Shown here piece after piece: positions 8,285 through 16,528 of a stretch of DNA of 64,000 nucleotides. The notes beneath the pieces are model-generated. The model was given only the letters and a program-made list of their open reading frames with translations, was not told the origin of the DNA and searched no databases. The stretch spans positions 122,934 to 186,933 of the forward strand of contig JABJBP010000021.1 in the NCBI GenBank assembly GCA_018665815.1, read 5' to 3'. Within the stretch, counting starts at the first letter, position 1, and the number at the start of each line of letters is the position of its first letter. This DNA comes from Rhodospirillaceae bacterium (GTDB taxonomy: Bacteria; Pseudomonadota; Alphaproteobacteria; Rhodospirillales; Casp-alpha2). The position numbers and the translations under genes were made by a program.

Positions 8285-9097
8285 ATGGACCGCCCCCTGC
8301 TTCTTGTTGGTTGCGGAAAAATGGGTGGCGCCATGCTTGAGGGCTGGCTCGAAAAAGGCCTCAAGGCAAAAAATATATTTGTTATAGAACCGAACGACAC
8401 TGTCGCCGCGGAAATGCGCGAACGAGGAATTGGCGCAGTTACGTCGCAAGCCGACCTTTCCGACGATTTTGATCCTGGCATTGTTATTTTCGCGGTCAAA
8501 CCGCAAATGATGGACGCTGTAGCACCGGAATTCAGCAAGTACGTGGGCCCAAATACGGCATACCTTTCAATTGCCGCCGGAAAGACAATTTCCTACTTCG
8601 AGCAAAAGCTCGGTACCACGGCCGCGATCGTGCGCGCCATGCCGAACACGCCGGCAGCGGTCAGGCGGGGTATCACCGTCATCTCTGCAAATGCCAATGT
8701 CACACTGTCGCAGCGCAAGACCTGTAGTGATTTGTTGGAAAGTGTCAGCGAAGTTGCCTGGGTGGACGATGAAGAACTGATTGATGCCGTGACCGCGCTA
8801 TCAGGTGGTGGCCCTGCCTACGTATTCCTTTTGACGGAATGCATGACCCAAGCCGGCATCGATGCAGGGTTGCCGGCAGAATTGTCGGCGCAGCTTGCAC
8901 GCTCAACCGTCGCTGGCTCCGGTGAATTGATGCGCCAATCCGAGGATTCGCCTGCAACGCTGCGACAAAACGTTACCAGTCCGGGCGGCACGACGGCAGA
9001 GGCCTTAAAAATTTTGATGTCCGATGCCGGATGGCAACCGTTGATGACGAAAGCGATAGCCGCCGCCACAAAACGCTCAAAAGAGTTAGCGGGTTAG
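8285..9097 (+). CDS. proC: Pyrroline-5-carboxylate reductase
   Basis: A 270-residue protein of standard ProC length. The Rossmann motif is LLVGCGKMGGAML at about residues 5-17, MPNTPA occurs near residue 120, and the C-terminal domain carries the signature SGGGPAYVFLLTECM and the TSPGGTTAEAL block. It catalyses the last step of proline synthesis, NAD(P)H-dependent reduction of 1-pyrroline-5-carboxylate, in the cytosol. It follows ybjN by 7 bp, an arrangement common in Alphaproteobacteria. Confidence 0.95.
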   Translation: MDRPLLLVGCGKMGGAMLEGWLEKGLKAKNIFVIEPNDTVAAEMRERGIGAVTSQADLSDDFDPGIVIFAVKPQMMDAVAPEFSKYVGPNTAYLSIAAGKTISYFEQKLGTTAAIVRAMPNTPAAVRRGITVISANANVTLSQRKTCSDLLESVSEVAWVDDEELIDAVTALSGGGPAYVFLLTECMTQAGIDAGLPAELSAQLARSTVAGSGELMRQSEDSPATLRQNVTSPGGTTAEALKILMSDAGWQPLMTKAIAAATKRSKELAG

Positions 9098-9179
9098 CCT
9101 TTCGGTACTTGCCTCACTTCCCCGGTTTGCGCGCCATATGCTATGATGCCTCCAATTCATTTCAGGGTATTTTTAAGCT

Positions 9180-9803
9180 ATGGCACGACAAAAATCCGCC
9201 TCATCGAATGACACCCGAAAACAATTGATCACCACCACATTTGAATGTGTGGAAAATAAGCCGTGGTCATTGGTTACGATGACGGACATTGCGGCGTCCG
9301 CTGGTGTATCACTGACGGATTGCTTGCGCGAATTTCCAAATAAATCATCTGTCCTCTCAGGCCTATCGCGAGATGTAGATGCCGCTGTACTTAAAGGCTT
9401 CGAAGATGACGGCGATGATAGTGAGTCGCGCAAGGATCAGCTTTTTGATGTTTTGATGTGCCGTCTTGATGCCCTTGCGCCTTATAAATCCGGGTTGGCA
9501 AAAATTGTTCCCGAAATTCTCTCCGACCCGTTGGAGAGTGTCCGCCGGGCAATTCGGCTTCATTGCTCGATGGCGCTGATGCTGGAGGCGGTGGGCATCA
9601 CATCGTCGGGCTGGCGCGGGGTTGTGAAAATTAAAGGGCTATCGTTGATCTACGCGAATGGTCTGCGGGTATGGTTTGGTGACGACAGCACCGATATGTC
9701 AGCGACCATGGCGGCAATTGACCGAGGCCTCACGAAAGCTGAACAGTTAGTAAAAATTTGCGATAGTTGTGATGTCCCCAAGTCGTCAGGACCTACCGCA
9801 TAA
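9180..9803 (+). CDS. TetR/AcrR family regulator
   Basis: A 207-residue protein with an N-terminal TetR helix-turn-helix (about residues 10-58: ITTTFECVENKPWSLVTM, then DIAASAGVSLTDCLREFPNK) and a C-terminal helical ligand domain. It is monocistronic between proC and the phasin gene. No ligand can be deduced. Because it lies just upstream of a phasin gene it might respond to polymer or acyl-CoA status, but that is only positional. Codon use is like its neighbours. Confidence 0.8.
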   Translation: MARQKSASSNDTRKQLITTTFECVENKPWSLVTMTDIAASAGVSLTDCLREFPNKSSVLSGLSRDVDAAVLKGFEDDGDDSESRKDQLFDVLMCRLDALAPYKSGLAKIVPEILSDPLESVRRAIRLHCSMALMLEAVGITSSGWRGVVKIKGLSLIYANGLRVWFGDDSTDMSATMAAIDRGLTKAEQLVKICDSCDVPKSSGPTA

Positions 9804-9853
9804 GTTCTCGGACTTTAAATTTCAGTTTATTTCGCATGCGCAAAAAATTTTTG

Positions 9854-9919
9854 TGCGTTGCACAATTTATATTGACGCATCTCCTGTAAAAGCGCATATT
9901 CTTTAAATGCTGCATTGCA
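9854..9919 (+). promoter_or_regulatory. Phasin promoter flanked by two TGC-N3-GCA sites
   Basis: A -35 TTGACG (9872-9877) and a -10 CATATT (9895-9900) are separated by 17 bases, with an A/T tract just upstream. Two sites of identical form, TGCGTTGCA (9854-9862) and TGCATTGCA (9911-9919), bracket the promoter; the first lies just upstream of the -35 and the second at the expected transcript start. PhaR regulators of polyhydroxyalkanoate granules are known to bind TGC/GCA dyads at phasin promoters, so these are candidate PhaR operators. Confidence 0.6.
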
Positions 9920-9990
9920 ACATTATTATTCAATGTAGCCCCGGATTCAAACAATGGCGCAACGCCGCCTCATACATTTGGAGAAATAAG

Positions 9991-10476
9991 ATGACCCCCA
10001 CGAACCCATTCATGAATGTCGACATGACCAAATTCATGACCGATTTCGCCCCGTCGAAAATGGCTGATCAATTCGCCAAATTCGCCGGTGCGTACAAATT
10101 GCCGGAAATGGACGTCGATTCGCTGGTCGAAGCGCAACGCAAGAACATCGAAGCCCTGACTGCCGCCAACCAAGCGGCCGTAGAAGGTGTTCAGGCCTTG
10201 GCCACTCGTCAAAACGAAATTTTGCAGGAAACACTCAAAGGCACGACGGAAGCGTTGACCGACATCAGCAAATCCGAAGGCATTGAAGACGTAACGGCTA
10301 AACAGGCTGAACTTCTTAAAGTATCCTTCGAAAAAGCGCTAGGCAACATGAAAGAAATGGCCGAACTCGTCGCCAAATCCAACGCCGACACTTCGAAAGC
10401 CATCAGTGGCCGGATTGCCGAATCCCTCGAAGAAATTCATGTCCAAGCCGCGAAAATCAAAAAGCAGAAAAAGTAA
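9991..10476 (+). CDS. Phasin family protein
   Basis: A 161-residue amphipathic, helical protein with the phasin_2 pattern: VEAQRKNIEALTAANQAA, GVQALATRQNEIL, ALTDISKSEGIEDVTAKQAELLK and a lysine-rich C-terminus (AAKIKKQKK). Phasins coat polyhydroxyalkanoate granules and affect their size and number, so the host probably stores such polymers. The start at 9991 is chosen because GGAGAAATAAG precedes it; longer in-frame starts lie within the promoter. A strong hairpin terminator follows 25 bases after the stop. No pha synthase is in the window. Confidence 0.85.
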   Translation: MTPTNPFMNVDMTKFMTDFAPSKMADQFAKFAGAYKLPEMDVDSLVEAQRKNIEALTAANQAAVEGVQALATRQNEILQETLKGTTEALTDISKSEGIEDVTAKQAELLKVSFEKALGNMKEMAELVAKSNADTSKAISGRIAESLEEIHVQAAKIKKQKK

Positions 10477-10498
10477 GTCCACGACTATTTTTAGCGAC

Positions 10499-10530
10499 AA
10501 GGCCGCGTTCCTTCGGACGCGGCCTTTCGT
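10499..10530 (+). terminator. Rho-independent terminator after the phasin gene
   Basis: An 8-bp GC-rich stem (GGCCGCGT with ACGCGGCC) closed by a short TCCTTCGG loop and followed by TTTCGTTT. It directly follows the phasin stop codon and precedes the csaA ribosome site. Confidence 0.8.
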
Positions 10531-10595
10531 TTGCCCGCCTTGCGAACGCATGCCATCCTTTGCCAATTGACAACGGGCTTTGCAGGAGCTTCGCG

Positions 10596-10931
10596 ATGGA
10601 TATTTCCTTTGATGAATTCATGAAAACTGACATCCGCGTGGGCACAATTATCCGAACGGAGGTTTTTCCGGAGGCACGTAAACCGGCTATCAAGATGTGG
10701 ATCGATTTCGGCCCAAAGATTGGAGAAAAAAAGACCTCCGCACAAATTACTCATCACTACGATCTGGACTCGCTATCTGGCCGTCAGGTGGCTGCCGTAA
10801 TAAATTTCCCGCCACGTCAGATCGGCAAATTTATATCCGAAGTATTGGTTCTAGGGTTTCCTGACGAGGATGGTGAGGTCGTTCTCATCGGCACCGACAT
10901 CAAAGTCCCGAATGGCGGTCGGTTATATTAA
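10596..10931 (+). CDS. csaA: tRNA-binding domain protein CsaA
   Basis: A 111-residue single-domain OB-fold protein matching CsaA in length and sequence (DISFDEFMKTDIRVG, KPAIKMWIDFGP, KKTSAQITHHY, GRQVAAVINFPPRQIG, SEVLVLGF). The fold is the tRNA-binding domain found in MetRS and Arc1p. CsaA was described as a chaperone with secretion-related activity in Bacillus. The ATG at 10596 has a GGAG site upstream and is preferred to the ORF start at 10560. It is alone between the phasin terminator and a convergent response regulator. Confidence 0.9.
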   Translation: MDISFDEFMKTDIRVGTIIRTEVFPEARKPAIKMWIDFGPKIGEKKTSAQITHHYDLDSLSGRQVAAVINFPPRQIGKFISEVLVLGFPDEDGEVVLIGTDIKVPNGGRLY

Positions 10932-10950
10932 CCTCAGGTTTGAGGCGAAT

Positions 10951-11619
10951 TTATACACCATTTCCTGTCGTCGTTAAGCCAAGTGATGACGCCTTGATCA
11001 CGGCTTGGGTTCGGTTGCTCACCTCAAGCGCCTTCAACAGTGCAGTTACATGAAGCTTGACCGTGCCTTCGGCTAAATTCAGTTTGCGGGCAATTTCTTT
11101 ATTTGAATATCCTTTGGCCATGAGGTCCAGCACGTCGCCTTGGCGTGGAGTCAGACGTGCATTGCCCGAACTCCCCGTGCGGCTACCCGCGCGCCGTCCT
11201 CGCATATCGGTATTCTCGGCACTCAGCAAATTTGGTGGTAAATAAACGCCGCCTGAAAATACCAACTGCAATGCACTAATGACGACATTGCTATCCAAAG
11301 TTTTGGGGATGTACCCTGAAGCGTCGCAATCCATGGCTTGGCGAATTTCGCTCCCACCTTCCATCGCGGAGACGACAACCACCGGAGTATCACCAATTTC
11401 CCGGCATAGCGTCTGAAGTCCGGAAAAGTTATCCAAACCGGGCATCGCCAAATCGACTAAGGCAAGTCCAAAGTTCGTATCGTCGCCGATGATTTCTAAC
11501 GCTTGAGTGTAACTATCAGCTTCAACGATCTCATCGATGTTGTCCAACTGCGCCAGGATATGCTTCATGCCCTCGCGAAAAAGAGCGTGATCGTCTGCTA
11601 AAAGTATCCTCATCACCAT
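10951..11619 (-). CDS. LuxR/NarL-type response regulator
   Basis: A 222-residue protein with a receiver domain (ADDHALFREGM at the start, DLAMPG phosphoacceptor region, conserved Thr/Ser and Lys) and a C-terminal LuxR helix-turn-helix (LTPRQGDVLDLMAKGYSNKEIARKLNLAEGTVKLHV). No cognate kinase is adjacent, so it is an orphan here. The upstream 226 bp contains an inverted repeat and direct repeats that could be its own binding sites. It converges on csaA. Confidence 0.88.
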   Translation of the reverse strand: MVMRILLADDHALFREGMKHILAQLDNIDEIVEADSYTQALEIIGDDTNFGLALVDLAMPGLDNFSGLQTLCREIGDTPVVVVSAMEGGSEIRQAMDCDASGYIPKTLDSNVVISALQLVFSGGVYLPPNLLSAENTDMRGRRAGSRTGSSGNARLTPRQGDVLDLMAKGYSNKEIARKLNLAEGTVKLHVTALLKALEVSNRTQAVIKASSLGLTTTGNGV

Positions 11620-11690
11620 TCCTTTTGTCGCTAAGCGCCACTATGTCTTGAAATATACCGAATTGGCCTGAATCAAACCCAAAGCTTTAG

Positions 11691-11743
11691 CCAAAGCCAT
11701 ACATACGGCAAATCGGGCCTACACCCAAAGCCATATGCCGTAT
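11691..11743. promoter_or_regulatory. Direct and inverted repeats upstream of the LuxR-type regulator
   Basis: CCAAAGCCATA occurs at 11691-11701 and again at 11725-11735 (34 bases apart). ATACGGCA (11703-11710) and TGCCGTAT (11736-11743) form a perfect 8-bp inverted repeat with 25 bases between. The block lies about 70-125 bases upstream of the start codon of the minus-strand response regulator and is a candidate operator; the remaining gap to 11845 shows nothing else. Confidence 0.45.
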
Positions 11744-11845
11744 CATAAGTGAAACCGAGATTTGATTCCAGCGAATTGGCGGCACCTCAGCCGGGGTGAG
11801 CTATCCATTCAATGAACAACCGCAAGAAAAACAACGATTCTATCA

Positions 11846-13156
11846 TCAAACTGGTATTCGCAGCCGCACTCGCAGTCCGCCATTAGGAGAATCGGAAAGA
11901 TCAATTTCGCCGCCATGGCCACGAACGACATCCGTGGCAATAGTTAATCCCAGGCCGACGCCACCAGTGACAGGGTTACGGGACTCCTCAACTCGGTAGA
12001 AAGGCTTCAGCACATCATCGCGGCAATCTTCCGGAATTCCAGGCCCATCATCATCAATCGTGATCTCAACCGCATTATTCCGCTCACCTGCGCGAATGGT
12101 CACATGATCACCATACCTGATTGCATTGTCGACCAGGTTCGTCAGGCACCGCTTAAACTCCGTCGTACGAAGTGGTAATATCAGTTCGCTTTCAACATGC
12201 AGGTCGACCAGCCCGCTTTTTCGGCGCCCTTGTTCCGCCACCTCCCCCAATAACTGGCCAAGGTTTGTAGGAATTGGTTGCTCCGCACCTTCACCTCGCG
12301 CAAATGCCAGATATCCTTCAAGCATGTGCTCCATTTCTGCAACATCGGCCTTTAAATCACTGGCCGACTCATCGCTCAACATTTCCAATTGAAGACGCAT
12401 CCTTGTTAATGGTGTCCGCAGATCGTGTGAAACGCCGGCGAGCATTTCGGTACGTTGCCTGATTTGGCGAACGATCCGGTCCCGCATGGCAAGAAATGCC
12501 GAAGCGGCGCGGCGCACCTCAGATGCACCTTCGGGTTTGAAGTTCCAGACATCCCGGCCTTTGCCAAAGTTATCCGCCGCCATAGCCAATCGACGGATCG
12601 GTTTAACCTGATTTCGCATAAAGACTGTCGCAACGGCAAATAGAATGAGTGAAGTTCCCACCATCCAAATGACGAAAACGTATGCCGTTGAGCTAAATAA
12701 GCGCTTTCGCGACGTCACAACGTGTAGCACGCCGTCAGCAAGCTGGACGTCAATAACGACGTGTCGACGAAGGCTTTCGGTATCTATCTGGAAGGGTTTG
12801 CCAACATATTCCCGCATGGCCCGGATTAACATTCGCGGCATTAGCCCGTCGGCGACAAGCGGTGTATTGGGTAAAACCGCCTTGTCTCGCATCGTGACTA
12901 CCAATTGCATATTCGAAGACGCGATATCGAATATCCACCCGCGTTCTGGTGAACGCGGGTTCTCTCGCATCAAACTGATCACAGCGGCAACGTCACCAGC
13001 GACGCTACGCGCTAGTCGCAACGTCACTTTGTCCCAATGGGTCTCGAAGAAAATGATGCCAGAGATCACCTGCAGGAGCAGAAGCGGCGTCACAATGATC
13101 ATGAGTGAGCGCCCAAGAAGGCTTTTCGGCAAAATTTTCTTTATGCGCGAGGCCAT
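11846..13156 (-). CDS. EnvZ-like sensor histidine kinase
   Basis: A 436-residue membrane kinase. Transmembrane segments lie at about residues 14-34 and 158-178 around a periplasmic domain of about 120 residues, followed by HAMP, a HisKA helix with the phosphorylated His in AGVSHDLRTPLTRM, and an HATPase domain with DNAIRYG (N box), DDDGPGIPED (G1) and GGVGLGLTIA (G2). The order matches EnvZ/RstB-type kinases. It starts 16 bp after the stop of the OmpR-like regulator and together with the MarR gene forms a three-gene operon. The signal sensed is not known. Confidence 0.88.
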   Translation of the reverse strand: MASRIKKILPKSLLGRSLMIIVTPLLLLQVISGIIFFETHWDKVTLRLARSVAGDVAAVISLMRENPRSPERGWIFDIASSNMQLVVTMRDKAVLPNTPLVADGLMPRMLIRAMREYVGKPFQIDTESLRRHVVIDVQLADGVLHVVTSRKRLFSSTAYVFVIWMVGTSLILFAVATVFMRNQVKPIRRLAMAADNFGKGRDVWNFKPEGASEVRRAASAFLAMRDRIVRQIRQRTEMLAGVSHDLRTPLTRMRLQLEMLSDESASDLKADVAEMEHMLEGYLAFARGEGAEQPIPTNLGQLLGEVAEQGRRKSGLVDLHVESELILPLRTTEFKRCLTNLVDNAIRYGDHVTIRAGERNNAVEITIDDDGPGIPEDCRDDVLKPFYRVEESRNPVTGGVGLGLTIATDVVRGHGGEIDLSDSPNGGLRVRLRIPV

Positions 13157-13172
13157 AATACGAACGCTCTTG

Positions 13173-13865
13173 TCAATCCGGCATCAAAACGTATCCCTTG
13201 CCACGTACCGTCTGAAGATAGCGAGGCAATTTAGGATCACGTTCGATTTTCCGGCGTAAACGGGTAACTTGGACATCGATAGCACGCCCACCGCCGCTAG
13301 TCCCCGTCAGATTGATCAATTCGTCTCGATTGAGTATCTCTCCGGATCGCTCTGCCAAGGCCCCCAATAAAGCCGCTTCGATATCCGTCAAGCGAATCGC
13401 CCGGCCGGATATTTCCAACTCGCCACGCACCGGCCTAAACAAGACATCGCCGAGGCGTATTTCCAAAGGCAAAGGGTTCCGGTCCGGTAATCTCTTAAGA
13501 ATATTTTCGATGCGCAAAACCAATTCCCGTGGCTCAAATGGCTTCCCGAGATAGTCGTCAGCGCCGTGTTCAAGGCCTCGAATTCTGTCACCTGTTTCAT
13601 TCATAGCCGTCAGCATGAGAATGGGAGTGGAATTAGTCTGCCGGAAGTCATTTGCAAATTCCAACCCGCTTTCCCCCGGCATCATTAGATCAAGCACGAT
13701 AAGATCAAATGTCAGCCCCTTAAGCTTTGCCCGCGCATCGGCTGCATTGCGGGCACCGCTCACCAAATAATCGTTCTCAGATAAATATTTGACCAACAAG
13801 TCCCGCAGACGGTCATCATCGTCAACGACCAGAATATGTGCCATGTCGGCTACAGACGGCATCAT
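13173..13865 (-). CDS. OmpR-family response regulator
   Basis: A 230-residue OmpR/PhoB-type regulator: receiver domain with the acidic pocket VDDDDRL, phosphoacceptor Asp in LIVLDLMMPGESG, and Lys in GADDYLGKPFEP, then a winged helix with GRAIDVQVTRLRRKIE and a terminal hairpin LQTVRGKGYVL. It is transcriptionally coupled with the downstream kinase and overlaps the upstream MarR gene by 4 bp (ATGA), so the three probably act together. Confidence 0.92.
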   Translation of the reverse strand: MMPSVADMAHILVVDDDDRLRDLLVKYLSENDYLVSGARNAADARAKLKGLTFDLIVLDLMMPGESGLEFANDFRQTNSTPILMLTAMNETGDRIRGLEHGADDYLGKPFEPRELVLRIENILKRLPDRNPLPLEIRLGDVLFRPVRGELEISGRAIRLTDIEAALLGALAERSGEILNRDELINLTGTSGGGRAIDVQVTRLRRKIERDPKLPRYLQTVRGKGYVLMPD

Positions 13866-14437
13866 CCGAAACGCCTTTGATTGGTCGAACCATCACCTGC
13901 GCGTTCTTGAACCGCCACGCGATGGCGGTCGCTTTCATCAATAATACTCAGTAGGACTTGGCAAAAACCGCTGACGGAACTGGCACCGGCCGCCTGGTAA
14001 GCTTCAGCAATACGGCGACTTTGTTTTTCAGTTAATCGTTTCTCTAAATGATGACCTTTAACTGTTAATTCCAGCAAACGGCGGCGGCGGTCAACCACAT
14101 CCGTATGCTGCCCTACATATCCTTCGTCGATCAATTGGCCCAGGACGCGAGCAAGGCTTTGTTTGGTGATCTTCAATATTTCGAGCAGCTCGCTGACTGA
14201 TATTCGTGGATTGCGTCCGATAAAGTAAATTGTCCGATGATGGGCGCGGCCAAATCCAAAATCTGCAAGGATTTGATCCGCCTCACCGGTAAAATCGCGA
14301 TAAGCAAAGAACAAAAGTTCCATCGCCCGGCGCAATGCCTCATCCCCCAAGTGGATGTCTGTCGGTGCCGCAATTTCGTCGGATTGATCGCCTGCCATTA
14401 GAGTGTCGTCCTCAATCTGCCACCTCATGGATAGCAT
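13862..14437 (-). CDS. MarR family transcriptional regulator
   Basis: A 191-residue winged-helix protein of MarR type: dimer helices at the ends and central DNA-binding region (RISVSELLEILKITKQSLARVLGQLIDEGYV, then VDRRRRLLELT wing). The N-terminus before about residue 30 is not conserved-looking and translation may begin at the Met at 14398. It is the first gene of an operon with an OmpR-like regulator and an EnvZ-like kinase, an arrangement seen in several Alphaproteobacteria. It is divergent from ilvE. Confidence 0.85.
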   Translation of the reverse strand: MLSMRWQIEDDTLMAGDQSDEIAAPTDIHLGDEALRRAMELLFFAYRDFTGEADQILADFGFGRAHHRTIYFIGRNPRISVSELLEILKITKQSLARVLGQLIDEGYVGQHTDVVDRRRRLLELTVKGHHLEKRLTEKQSRRIAEAYQAAGASSVSGFCQVLLSIIDESDRHRVAVQERAGDGSTNQRRFG

Positions 14438-14473
14438 CAGGAAGCATGGATGATCAAAAATACGTCAGTGTTA

Positions 14474-14502
14474 TTGACATATATGCCTGTGAATGATACG
14501 AA
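14474..14502 (+). promoter_or_regulatory. Candidate sigma-70-type promoter for ilvE
   Basis: TTGACA at 14474-14479 and TACGAA at 14497-14502 are separated by 17 bases. The -35 is a consensus match and the -10 is moderate. The start codon of ilvE follows about 48 bases later. Confidence 0.4.
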
Positions 14503-14549
14503 ACGCAAGAACCTTTGGTAGACGAGTCGGCAAACGAAAGAATATTGCA

Positions 14550-15446
14550 ATGGATAGCAACGCATTCGATGACCGCGACGGCATCATTTGGTACGATGGA
14601 GAAACCAAACCCTGGAAAGACGCCGACGTCCATGTACTAACCCATGGACTTCATTATGCGTCATGCGTCTTCGAAGGTGAACGCTCCTACAGCGGCAACA
14701 TATTTAAGCTCCGCGAACACACTGAGCGCCTCGTCAATTCGGCCAAAATTTTGGGTTTTGAAATTCCCTACTCGATTGAGGAAATCGATGCGGCGTGCAA
14801 TGAGGTCTGTGAATTAAACGGCATTGTTGACGGGTACATTCGCCCTGTCGCATGGCGCGGCAGCGAAATGATGGGAGTCTCCGCCCAACAAAACACGATC
14901 CACCTGGCGATCGCTGCATGGGCATGGCCATCCTACTTTTCTCCGGAAGCCCGTATGAAAGGCATTCGTCTAAAAACCAGCGATTGGAAAAGGCCCGCGC
15001 CGGAAACGGCACCTGTCAGTTCAAAGGCCGCAGGGCTTTATATGATTTGCACCATGTCAAAACATCAAGCCGAAGCCGAAGGCTATGATGACGCGCTAAT
15101 GCTCGACTGGCGCGGCCAAATTGCCGAAGCGACTGGCGCCAATATTTTCTTGGTATTTGACGATGGCAAATTGCACACGCCAACGCCGGACTGCTTTCTC
15201 GATGGGATTACACGGCGGACCGTTATTGAATTGGCGAAGGCGCGCGGCATAGAGGTTATTGAGCGAGCAATAATGCCCGACGAACTGGCAAACGCGAGTG
15301 AGGTTTTTTTGACCGGCACGGCGGCTGAGGTAACACCAGTAGGCGAAATTGACCAACACAGGTTTACAGTTGGCGAAATTTCTCACTGGATGATGGAAGA
15401 TTACGACAAAGCTGTCGGAAAGGACTTGGCGAAAGCCGCCGAGTAA
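14550..15446 (+). CDS. ilvE: Branched-chain amino acid aminotransferase
   Basis: A 298-residue class IV PLP aminotransferase. Typical blocks are VHVLTHGLHYASCVFEGER (about 28-46), IRPVAWRGSEMMGVS, the PLP lysine in VSSKAAG, and the C-terminal EVFLTGTAAEVTPV. It interconverts Leu, Ile and Val with their 2-oxo acids using glutamate. The ATG at 14550 is preferred over 14493 because the family begins near GIIWYDGE. It is followed by a bidirectional terminator shared with a convergent gene. Confidence 0.92.
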   Translation: MDSNAFDDRDGIIWYDGETKPWKDADVHVLTHGLHYASCVFEGERSYSGNIFKLREHTERLVNSAKILGFEIPYSIEEIDAACNEVCELNGIVDGYIRPVAWRGSEMMGVSAQQNTIHLAIAAWAWPSYFSPEARMKGIRLKTSDWKRPAPETAPVSSKAAGLYMICTMSKHQAEAEGYDDALMLDWRGQIAEATGANIFLVFDDGKLHTPTPDCFLDGITRRTVIELAKARGIEVIERAIMPDELANASEVFLTGTAAEVTPVGEIDQHRFTVGEISHWMMEDYDKAVGKDLAKAAE

Positions 15447-15472
15447 CAACCCCTAGAGTTCGTATTCTTGTG

Positions 15473-15498
15473 AAAAGCCGGCGACATCGCCGGCTTTT
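15473..15498. terminator. Bidirectional terminator between ilvE and the nitronate monooxygenase gene
   Basis: A perfect 11-bp stem (AAAAGCCGGCG with CGCCGGCTTTT) and a 4-base loop ACAT, with T-runs on both strands, lies between two convergent genes. Confidence 0.85.
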
Positions 15499-15512
15499 CT
15501 TTTCTGCTGCCG

Positions 15513-16523
15513 CTATTTCTCTGCCCAGTGCGTCAACACGGCGCGGGCTTCATCCATGATATCCGCCACAACTTCGCCGGCGGGTTTGACCTCGCGAATC
15601 AGACCGGCCCCCTGCCCCGCAGGAAGCACACCGTTCTCCGTATCTCCTTCAATACGGCCAAGGATCGATGCGGGCTCACCGATTTCCTGAAGTTGGCCCG
15701 GATAGGGTTTAATCTCTGATTCCCGCCCTTCCCACGATGCGGTAAATCGGTTGCGGATCATGCGGTTGGGTTTACCTGAATGAGCCCGCGTGACAATTGT
15801 ACCATCCTCATCAATATCAGCGATCTTCTGTTTGTAGTTTTGATGGCCGCGGGCTTCGTCGGTTGCTATAAACCGCGTCCCCATCCAAACGCCCTGCGCA
15901 CCAAGGGCCAAAGCGGCAATCAAGCCACGTCCGTCGGCCAGTCCTCCTGCAGCGAGAACTGGTACGTCGACACTATCTACGGCCTTGGAAACCAAAGGCA
16001 ACGTGCCAATTCGGCCCACATGGCCGCCGCCGTCCTGGCCCGACGCAATGACAACATCAACTCCCGCCGCGGCCACAGACTGAGCCTGGCGTGACGTGCC
16101 AACCAATGACATGACTTTGATCCCCAAAGCGTGACAATCTGGAACAATACGCCCCGGATTTCCAAGCCCCGAAACCAATACGGGGACCCGTTCTTCGAAA
16201 ATTACCGCAATATGGTCTTCCACCTGCTGTGTGTAACCCGTGGTCGATGGATCATCTTTGGCCACTTCGGCGAATAGAATATCAACGCCGAACGGTCGGT
16301 CCGTGGTCTCGCGGACCAATCGAATTTCCCGGCGTAGATCCTCAGGCTCCATAAAGGCCGCACCAATGACCCCCAAACCACCAGCTTGAGAAACGGCTGC
16401 TGCCAGGCGTCCATGCGCGACCTGATACATCCCCGCCTGGCAAATCGGAAATTCGATGCCGAGAAGTCGACAAAACGGATTGTCATCGAGAATTTTGGCA
16501 AAATTTTGGATTGGCAATGTCAA
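15513..16523 (-). CDS. Nitronate monooxygenase (2-nitropropane dioxygenase family)
   Basis: A 336-residue TIM-barrel flavoprotein. Family blocks include FPICQAGMYQVAHGRLAAAVSQAGGLGVIGA near the N-terminus, VVIASGQDGGGHVGRIGTLPLV with the conserved His, and VLAAGGLADGRGLIAALALGAQGVWMGTRF for FMN phosphate binding. Members oxidise alkyl nitronates and protect against nitro toxins, while some relatives are enoyl reductases. It lies 5 bp downstream of the LOG gene and is probably co-transcribed with it. Confidence 0.88.
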   Translation of the reverse strand: MTLPIQNFAKILDDNPFCRLLGIEFPICQAGMYQVAHGRLAAAVSQAGGLGVIGAAFMEPEDLRREIRLVRETTDRPFGVDILFAEVAKDDPSTTGYTQQVEDHIAVIFEERVPVLVSGLGNPGRIVPDCHALGIKVMSLVGTSRQAQSVAAAGVDVVIASGQDGGGHVGRIGTLPLVSKAVDSVDVPVLAAGGLADGRGLIAALALGAQGVWMGTRFIATDEARGHQNYKQKIADIDEDGTIVTRAHSGKPNRMIRNRFTASWEGRESEIKPYPGQLQEIGEPASILGRIEGDTENGVLPAGQGAGLIREVKPAGEVVADIMDEARAVLTHWAEK

Positions 16524-16528
16524 TTCCT

